A stretch of 6,612 nt of DNA from assembly GCA_021804195.1 (NCBI GenBank), contig JAJZKJ010000125.1:1-6612 (forward strand), read 5' to 3'. The DNA comes from Acidobacteriota bacterium. GTDB lineage: Bacteria > Planctomycetota > Phycisphaerae > WQYP01 > JAJZKJ01. The position numbers were made by a program, and so were the translations under genes. This document shows, piece after piece, positions 1-3,716 of the stretch. Positions within the stretch are counted from its first letter, which is position 1, and the number at the start of each line of letters is the position of its first letter. The notes under the pieces are model-generated. The model did no database searches, was not told where the DNA came from, and was given only the letters and a program-made list of their open reading frames with translations.

Positions 1-346
1 GAGGCAGATGAGGGCCGGTGGTATCGGGTTCCGCTGCGCGTTTTGGTGCTGCGGGTTCGAAGGGCAGATTGTCGAGGCTTACATCGGCGTCGGCACGGGC
101 GTTTTTGCGCCATTGGTCGGTCCAGGTATTACGCAGTATGGTGGTGAGCCATGCTTTGACGCCCTCGTTCTCGCGGAGCGAGTCAATGGCCCTAAATGCC
201 TTTAGCAGAGTTTGCTGGGCAAGATCTTCCGCATCGGCGAAATGATTGCACAGCAGGAGGGCGTGGCGCAACACCATGGCCCGATGGGGCCAGATAAGCC
301 GGTCGAATTTGAGCCGGGCGGCCTCATTTGAGTGTTGTTCGGTCAT
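1..346 (-). CDS. ECF-family RNA polymerase sigma factor, N-terminal part (cut by window edge)
   Basis: Read leftward from ATG at 346-344, the frame is open to the window edge for 115 codons. It begins MTEQHSNEAARLKFDRLIWP and has the layout of sigma region 2: an N-terminal helix (residues about 13-40), then the DAEDLAQQTLLKAFRAIDSL block (region 2.1-2.2 type) and KAWLTTILRNTWTDQWRK (region 2.3-2.4, promoter melting and -10 recognition). After about residue 85 comes the polar linker to region 4, which lies outside the window. A GGAG Shine-Dalgarno sits 7 bases before the ATG. Such factors direct RNA polymerase to small stress regulons and are usually held by a membrane anti-sigma factor. The gene diverges from the lipoprotein gene at 478; the candidate anti-sigma gene is at 890-1546, not directly downstream in what is visible. 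Two nearby promoters with a shared ECF-type motif may be its targets, which is inference. Family assignment is firm; subgroup is unknown. Confidence 0.87.
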   Translation of the reverse strand, partial: MTEQHSNEAARLKFDRLIWPHRAMVLRHALLLCNHFADAEDLAQQTLLKAFRAIDSLRENEGVKAWLTTILRNTWTDQWRKNARADADVSLDNLPFEPAAPKRAAEPDTTGPHLP

Positions 347-373
347 ATACCGGCTCCGGACAATTCGTCGTCA

Positions 374-404
374 TTGAACTTTTCGACCGGGTTGCCGCGT
401 CTAG
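374..404 (+). promoter_or_regulatory. ECF-sigma-type promoter for the lipoprotein gene
   Basis: The -35-like element TTGAACTTTTC begins at 374 and the -10-like element GCGTCTAG ends at 404. There are 17 bases between TTGAACT and CGTC. It resembles the E. coli sigma-E pattern (GGAACTT, 15-17 bases, GTCTAA) and nearly matches the site at 1634-1663 on the other strand, including bases outside the consensus. Transcription would start near 410, leaving a leader of about 65 bases before the lipoprotein ATG at 478. The site lies in the gap between the divergent sigma-factor and lipoprotein genes. That the sigma factor encoded beside it uses this site is inferred. Confidence 0.72.
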
Positions 405-477
405 TACTCATGAGATGGCTGCCATTGCCGAGTGTTCGACAGCGGCCACCGAGTGCAGCGCGAAAGCGAGGTATATC

Positions 478-750
478 ATGCGGTCTGTAGTGAAAAAGTC
501 CATGGTGGCATCGGGAATGGTATTGGCGACGCTCTTGATAACGGGTTGCAGTTCGACCAGCAGCACGGGAGCGGCGGCGATGAATTCGCCGCGTCCGACG
601 GAAGTGATTGATCAAAAAGGGCACGTGCACTATGTGTACCAGCCCGGGTCCCAGGCCCAGTCGCCCTATGCTCTTACGGGTAACCGGCCTGTGGGCATGA
701 AGGCGATTGTGGATCAAAAAGGCCATACGCATTATGTTCCGGTCTGGTAA
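478..750 (+). CDS. Small lipoprotein with duplicated DQKGHxHYV motif
   Basis: The product has 90 residues and I do not recognise the family. Residues 1-23 form a lipoprotein signal peptide (positive N-terminus RSVVKK, hydrophobic stretch, lipobox LITGC) with the lipidated Cys at 24; Ser at the next position would favour the outer membrane under the E. coli sorting rule. A Ser/Thr/Ala-rich spacer follows. Then come two copies of a short motif: VIDQKGHVHYVY (residues 43-54) and IVDQKGHTHYVPVW (77-90), separated by a Pro/Gln/Gly linker. Each copy offers an HxH pair, so a periplasmic metal-binding role is plausible beside CusBA, but this is inference. The ATG at 478 was chosen because it gives a proper signal peptide and has GAGG 8 bases upstream; the longer in-frame start near 328 would bury the signal and include the promoter. 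An ECF-type promoter lies at 374-404, and a hairpin terminator follows the stop. Confidence 0.78.
   Translation: MRSVVKKSMVASGMVLATLLITGCSSTSSTGAAAMNSPRPTEVIDQKGHVHYVYQPGSQAQSPYALTGNRPVGMKAIVDQKGHTHYVPVW
601..738 (+). repeat. Direct repeat coding for two DQKGHxHYV motifs
   Basis: Two copies, 601-636 and 706-738, both contain GATCAAAAAGG followed by a Gly-His-x-His-Tyr-Val coding segment. The similarity extends to the nucleotide level, with differences mainly at third positions and at the variable residue between the histidines. This suggests an internal duplication within the lipoprotein gene. Confidence 0.8.
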
Positions 751-780
751 ATCGTTTCCTGCAGGTTAGTGGCTCAAAAG

Positions 781-829
781 GAGCCGGGGCCAGAGTTGCT
801 TCGAGCAGCCTGGTCCCGGCTCTCTTTAC
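781..829. terminator. Hairpin terminator between convergent genes, probably bidirectional
   Basis: GAGCCGGGGCCAG at 781-793 pairs with CTGGTCCCGGCTC at 810-822: 13 pairs with a single G-T. Inside the loop, TGCT and AGCA form a further short stem around TCG. On the plus strand the stem is followed by TCTTTA, a modest T-run. Read on the minus strand it is followed by CTTTTGAG. It sits 30 bases after the lipoprotein stop and about 67 bases beyond the stop of the leftward anti-sigma-like gene, so it can end both transcripts. Confidence 0.78.
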
Positions 830-889
830 TGACCATGGTTGAATTTATGCGTCGGAAGATTAATTTCCTCCTCGATGGCCGAGCACTAC

Positions 890-1546
890 TCATGGGCGGA
901 CTTTTGCAGCTAATTCAAGCAGTGCGGATTGGGTGCCTCGGCTCATCAGGCATATCCAATGTGAGCCTGATCGGGTCTGAATCGTGCTGATACCGTTATA
1001 GGACTGGGCGGAGAATGTTTGTCCGGCATAAACGATCGCATTACCGGGCGGGCCTGTAATGTTCCTTCCCACCAGCATAACCACTGGCCGGCCATGATTA
1101 TTCAAAAGCAGGCAGGATACTTTCTGGCCGACCAGGCTGATGCAGCAGCAGCCCGTTAAACCATCTTTGATTGCCATGGCCATGCCCGATGGGCATTGGC
1201 AACTGCGGGGCAAGGAGTGATTTGCGGCGGCCAAGCTGTGGACGTGCACCAAGACCTGGCGGGTGCTGGTGACTCGGTCGAAGACGGCGGCGAGTTTTGC
1301 GGCCGAGGCACGCGCCGGCGTTACCTGTATGAAGCTTACCATCAGAATTGAAGCAATAAGCAGAGCAGCAACACCACCCAAAGCAGCGAGGTTGAGCGAT
1401 CGTCGCCAAGGCGAAGCGTGCGGCGGCAGGCGAGTTCGGAGCATTCGATCGAGGTTGGTGGTATCTATGGGCAGCGTATCAAGGCGGCGCAGGCGTTGAG
1501 CCAGCGCAACATCGTCCGGGTTGATGCTTTGCTGCGGAGCGTCCAT
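890..1546 (-). CDS. Putative membrane anti-sigma factor with Cys/His/Met-rich periplasmic domain
   Basis: The product has 218 residues. Residues 1-50 are hydrophilic and probably cytoplasmic (sigma-binding side). Residues 52-73 are a clear membrane segment (LNLAALGGVAALLIASILMV). Residues 74-218 would be periplasmic. The C-terminal end (YNGISTIQTRSGSHWICLMS, then SALLELA) resembles the tail of putative transmembrane anti-sigma factors, where a Trp/Tyr-containing strand is followed by an xLLxLA helix. The cytoplasmic part lacks the HxxxCxxC zinc motif of ZAS-type anti-sigmas. The periplasmic part holds HVH (101-103), His110, CQC (116-118), MAM (122-124), CCC (133-135), Cys145 and Cys199, an unusual ligand-rich set suggesting metal or thiol sensing. 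AGAGG lies about 11 bases before the ATG. The gene has its own ECF-type promoter at 1634-1663 and converges with the lipoprotein gene. The membrane topology is well supported; the anti-sigma role is moderate, resting on tail similarity and the neighbouring sigma gene. Confidence 0.66.
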   Translation of the reverse strand: MDAPQQSINPDDVALAQRLRRLDTLPIDTTNLDRMLRTRLPPHASPWRRSLNLAALGGVAALLIASILMVSFIQVTPARASAAKLAAVFDRVTSTRQVLVHVHSLAAANHSLPRSCQCPSGMAMAIKDGLTGCCCISLVGQKVSCLLLNNHGRPVVMLVGRNITGPPGNAIVYAGQTFSAQSYNGISTIQTRSGSHWICLMSRGTQSALLELAAKVRP

Positions 1547-1633
1547 TTTTCAGCAAACCTCTGATAATGCCCAAGCGGAGCCCCTCGGCGCGCGCTATTG
1601 CTCGCCCGTGCCGCCGCCGACTATATCATAGTT

Positions 1634-1663
1634 TTAGACGCACCCAACAGCTGAAAAGTTCAA
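1634..1663 (-). promoter_or_regulatory. ECF-sigma-type promoter for the anti-sigma-like gene
   Basis: Read leftward, TTGAACTTTTC starts at 1663 and GCGTCTAA ends at 1634, with 16 bases between TTGAACT and CGTC. GAACTT, a 16-base gap and GTCTAA fit the E. coli sigma-E consensus closely. The site shares ATTGAACTTTTC and GCGTCTA with the lipoprotein promoter at 374-404. The expected start near 1627 leaves a leader of about 80 bases to the ATG at 1546. A housekeeping-type alternative overlaps it (TTGGGT, 16 bases, TATAGT), but its -35 match is poor. Confidence 0.72.
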
Positions 1664-1719
1664 TTAAGGCCGCAGATGCGGCAAATGGGAGCGGCCTGGC
1701 CGCGAAAACCGGCATTGCG

Positions 1720-1752
1720 TTGAACTGATGGCGAGCCTATATTCGTATCTAA
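1720..1752 (+). promoter_or_regulatory. Candidate promoter of the Cys-rich gene and cusBA
   Basis: TTGAACT at 1720-1726, a 17-base gap and CGTATCTAA at 1744-1752 look like a degenerate third copy of the ECF-type motif at 374-404 and 1634-1663: same -35 core, same spacing to CGT, but an altered -10. A housekeeping-type promoter is an equally good reading of the same stretch: TTGCGT at 1715-1720, 17 bases, TATATT at 1738-1743. Either would transcribe the gene at 1803 and possibly on through cusB and cusA. No terminator is evident between those genes. Confidence 0.42.
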
Positions 1753-1802
1753 TTCGGTAGGCAGCCGCTTTTGGCGTTGCCGGATAAGGAGTAAGTGAAC
1801 TG

Positions 1803-2219
1803 ATGCTTCTGCGGTTGTTTACCGCTTTTCTCGTGTTGGGTGTCGTTTTGGCGTCGCCTGTACTTGAGGCCGGGTTTAGCAGCTCGATTGTATCCGGCGA
1901 GCGAGCCATGCCGGCGTGCTGCCGTATGGCCGCTGGGGGGATGGTGTGTTGTCGAGCCGCACCGACTGGCAAATGGGCGCCGTCAAATCGAGCGGTAACC
2001 GACGGGCGCTGCCCGTGCGTGGTACACCATGGCGCATTGCGTGTGTCATTTATTCTCTGCGCCGGCGGCGCATACGTGATTGATCTTGCCGCGATGTGGG
2101 AATCACAAACCGACAAATGGATGCGTCCCGCGGCATCACAATGGATTCATTGCACTTCGACCGGCCCTCAAACGCCCTATGAGTCAATTCTGCGCCGAAA
2201 GTGCGCGCTGATTATCTGA
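1803..2219 (+). CDS. Small secreted Cys-rich protein upstream of cusBA
   Basis: The product has 138 residues and no family that I recognise. Residues 1-23 look like a signal peptide (Arg4, hydrophobic FTAFLVLGVVLA, and a possible cleavage after LEA). The mature part contains CC at 39-40 and 49-50 (CC, 8 residues, CC, with Met42 and Met47 between), CPC at 70-72 followed by His75-His76, and single Cys at 86, 117 and 134: nine Cys in all. Such spacing suits soft-metal binding or disulfides in the periplasm. A hydrophobic stretch around 79-98 could be a buried strand or a weak membrane segment. AAGGAG (1786-1791) lies 11 bases before the ATG, and the in-frame region before it has stops. The gene precedes cusB on the same strand with a 129-base gap, so shared transcription is likely. 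A Cu chaperone, sensor or scavenger role is inference from composition and neighbours. That it is a real gene is supported by ribosome site, signal peptide and position, but not by a known domain. Confidence 0.64.
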   Translation: MLLRLFTAFLVLGVVLASPVLEAGFSSSIVSGERAMPACCRMAAGGMVCCRAAPTGKWAPSNRAVTDGRCPCVVHHGALRVSFILCAGGAYVIDLAAMWESQTDKWMRPAASQWIHCTSTGPQTPYESILRRKCALII

Positions 2220-2348
2220 ACAAGCCATATGACTCTGCCCAAGCGGCTTGCGTACGGACCCGATTGGGTTCGAATCGCACATGCTGGCGCTCGGCGCCCT
2301 GGCCTGCCGCCGCAATCACCGGTGATGTGGACTGTTCGGGAATCAAAA

Positions 2349-3716
2349 ATGAAACCACAAAATGTTGTATGGCTTATCGTCACATTTGTTGCGTTGTGTG
2401 TTGCGCTGGTGAGCGGCGTTGTCGCACATCGGCCCCTGGAGCGATGGCTTGGTTTTAAGACGCGGCACAGCGCGACTCAACCGGCAATGGGCAACGCCGC
2501 CACTGCGGCCCGCTCGCAGACGGCGGGGCCGTCGGCCAGGCCGGCACCCGCCCAACGGCGGATTTTATACTATTGGGATCCGATGCTCGGGCCGTCGTCC
2601 ATACGTTCTAAGCCGGGCGTCAGCGCCATGGGCATGCAGCTTGTACCGGTGTATGCGAGCAGCAGTGATAGCGGCGGCATTGGAATTGATCCCGCCATGG
2701 TGCAGGATATGGGTATTCGCACCCGGTTGGTGCATTTGGGAATACTTAAGCGCACCATCCGCACAGTGGGTTATGTGCGGGCGGCTGCGCCCGATGTTTA
2801 TGCTGAAACGCTAAAGGTGGGCGGCTACATAGAAAAGCTGATGGCCACAACGCCAGGCACGGCCATTCATAAGGAAGATGAGCTTTTTACGTTGTACAGC
2901 CCCAAACTGCTGGCGGCCGAGCAGGAATTGATCGCGGCCGAGCAGTCGCTGGCTATCGCCAAACGGGCGCGCGATGCCGGTATGATTCAGTCCGCCCGGA
3001 TGTTGGCCGCCTCGGTGCGCCGGCGGCTGGAACTATGGGATGTAAGTGCCGGTCAAATTGAGCAGGTCATCAAAACCCTAAAGCCGATTCATGATGTGGC
3101 GTTTTATAGCCCGGCCGATGGCGTGCTGATGCAGGTGAATGTTACGCAGCGCTCGCCGGTGAGCGCGGGCCAGACGCTGTTGACCATCACCAATCTTGCA
3201 ACCGTATGGCTGGATGCCCGCGTCTATGCCGGCCAAATGCCATGGATCGCCATGAATGACCTGGTGACGGCGCATATCACCGGCTTGGGCGGCAAGGGTA
3301 TTACCGGAAAAATATTTTATATCGCTCCCACCACCAACGGGGCCGATCAAACCACCACGGTTCGCATAGCGCTATCCAACGCCGACGATAGGTTCAGGCC
3401 CGGCATGTACGCGACGGTGCTCATTGCCGGCCAACCGCTTAAGGATGTGGTGATTGTGCCACGTGAAGCCGTGATTGACACTGGGCCGCGGCAGGTTGCA
3501 TTTATTGAAACGGCGCCGCATCACTTTGCGCTGCGTCGCGTGCAAATGGGCTTGCGCGGCGATGGCGGCCTGGTGCAGATACGATCGGGCCTCAAGCCGG
3601 GCGAGAGAGTGGTGACCAGCGGCGAATTTCTGGTGGATGTCGAAACACGCCTGCGCGAGGCGGCGGCCAAGTTTGCGCTCCAGCGGGGCACAGCTCCAGC
3701 GGAGGCGGCCAAGTGA
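2349..3716 (+). CDS. cusB: CusB-like periplasmic adaptor of a Cu(I)/Ag(I) RND efflux system
   Basis: This membrane-fusion protein would link the CusA pump to an outer-membrane channel and hand metal to the pump. With the start at 2349 it has 455 residues. There is an N-terminal membrane anchor at about 6-27 and a low-complexity linker. The heavy-metal-binding segment at about 71-103 has YYWDPM and AMGMQLVPVYA; Met79, Met94 and Met96 have the same 15 and 2 spacing as the Cu(I)-binding Met of E. coli CusB. The first lipoyl half is at about 150-183, the alpha-helical hairpin at about 184-245 and the second lipoyl half at about 250-285. The beta-barrel and membrane-proximal domains run on to about 440, with VVIVPREAVIDTG and GLKPGERVVTSGEF typical of the family. 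The reading frame extends upstream to 2229, but that part has no ribosome site and reads as noncoding, while 2349 has GGGA 7 bases upstream and gives a clean anchor. The stop overlaps the cusA start. The cusB-type assignment is strong; the start is moderately certain. Confidence 0.93.
   Translation: MKPQNVVWLIVTFVALCVALVSGVVAHRPLERWLGFKTRHSATQPAMGNAATAARSQTAGPSARPAPAQRRILYYWDPMLGPSSIRSKPGVSAMGMQLVPVYASSSDSGGIGIDPAMVQDMGIRTRLVHLGILKRTIRTVGYVRAAAPDVYAETLKVGGYIEKLMATTPGTAIHKEDELFTLYSPKLLAAEQELIAAEQSLAIAKRARDAGMIQSARMLAASVRRRLELWDVSAGQIEQVIKTLKPIHDVAFYSPADGVLMQVNVTQRSPVSAGQTLLTITNLATVWLDARVYAGQMPWIAMNDLVTAHITGLGGKGITGKIFYIAPTTNGADQTTTVRIALSNADDRFRPGMYATVLIAGQPLKDVVIVPREAVIDTGPRQVAFIETAPHHFALRRVQMGLRGDGGLVQIRSGLKPGERVVTSGEFLVDVETRLREAAAKFALQRGTAPAEAAK
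3701..3705 (+). promoter_or_regulatory. Ribosome binding site inside cusB for GTG-started cusA
   Basis: GGAGG at 3701-3705 lies 7 bases before GTG at 3713. The GTG overlaps the cusB stop in GTGA (3713-3716). This fixes the cusA start at a non-ATG codon and implies translational coupling, which suits two subunits of one complex. Confidence 0.85.

Noticed and set aside
328..477. Longer start for the lipoprotein gene
   Set aside because: It would overlap the start of the divergent sigma gene and the promoter, and would place 50 residues before the lipoprotein signal peptide.
1664..2116. Leftward 150-codon frame opposite the Cys-rich gene
   Set aside because: It lacks a ribosome site and would overlap the divergent promoters. 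The plus-strand gene has a signal peptide and AAGGAG and shares orientation with cusBA.
2263..2282. GGTTCGAATC resembles a tRNA T-loop, suggesting a tRNA gene in the gap before cusB
   Set aside because: The flanking bases do not form a five-pair T-stem, and no anticodon arm, acceptor stem or CCA end fits around it.
2229..2348. Upstream in-frame extension of cusB by 40 residues
   Set aside because: No ribosome site precedes 2229, the translated extension is unlike a signal or anchor, and the Met at 2349 gives a normal N-terminal membrane anchor with GGGA upstream.
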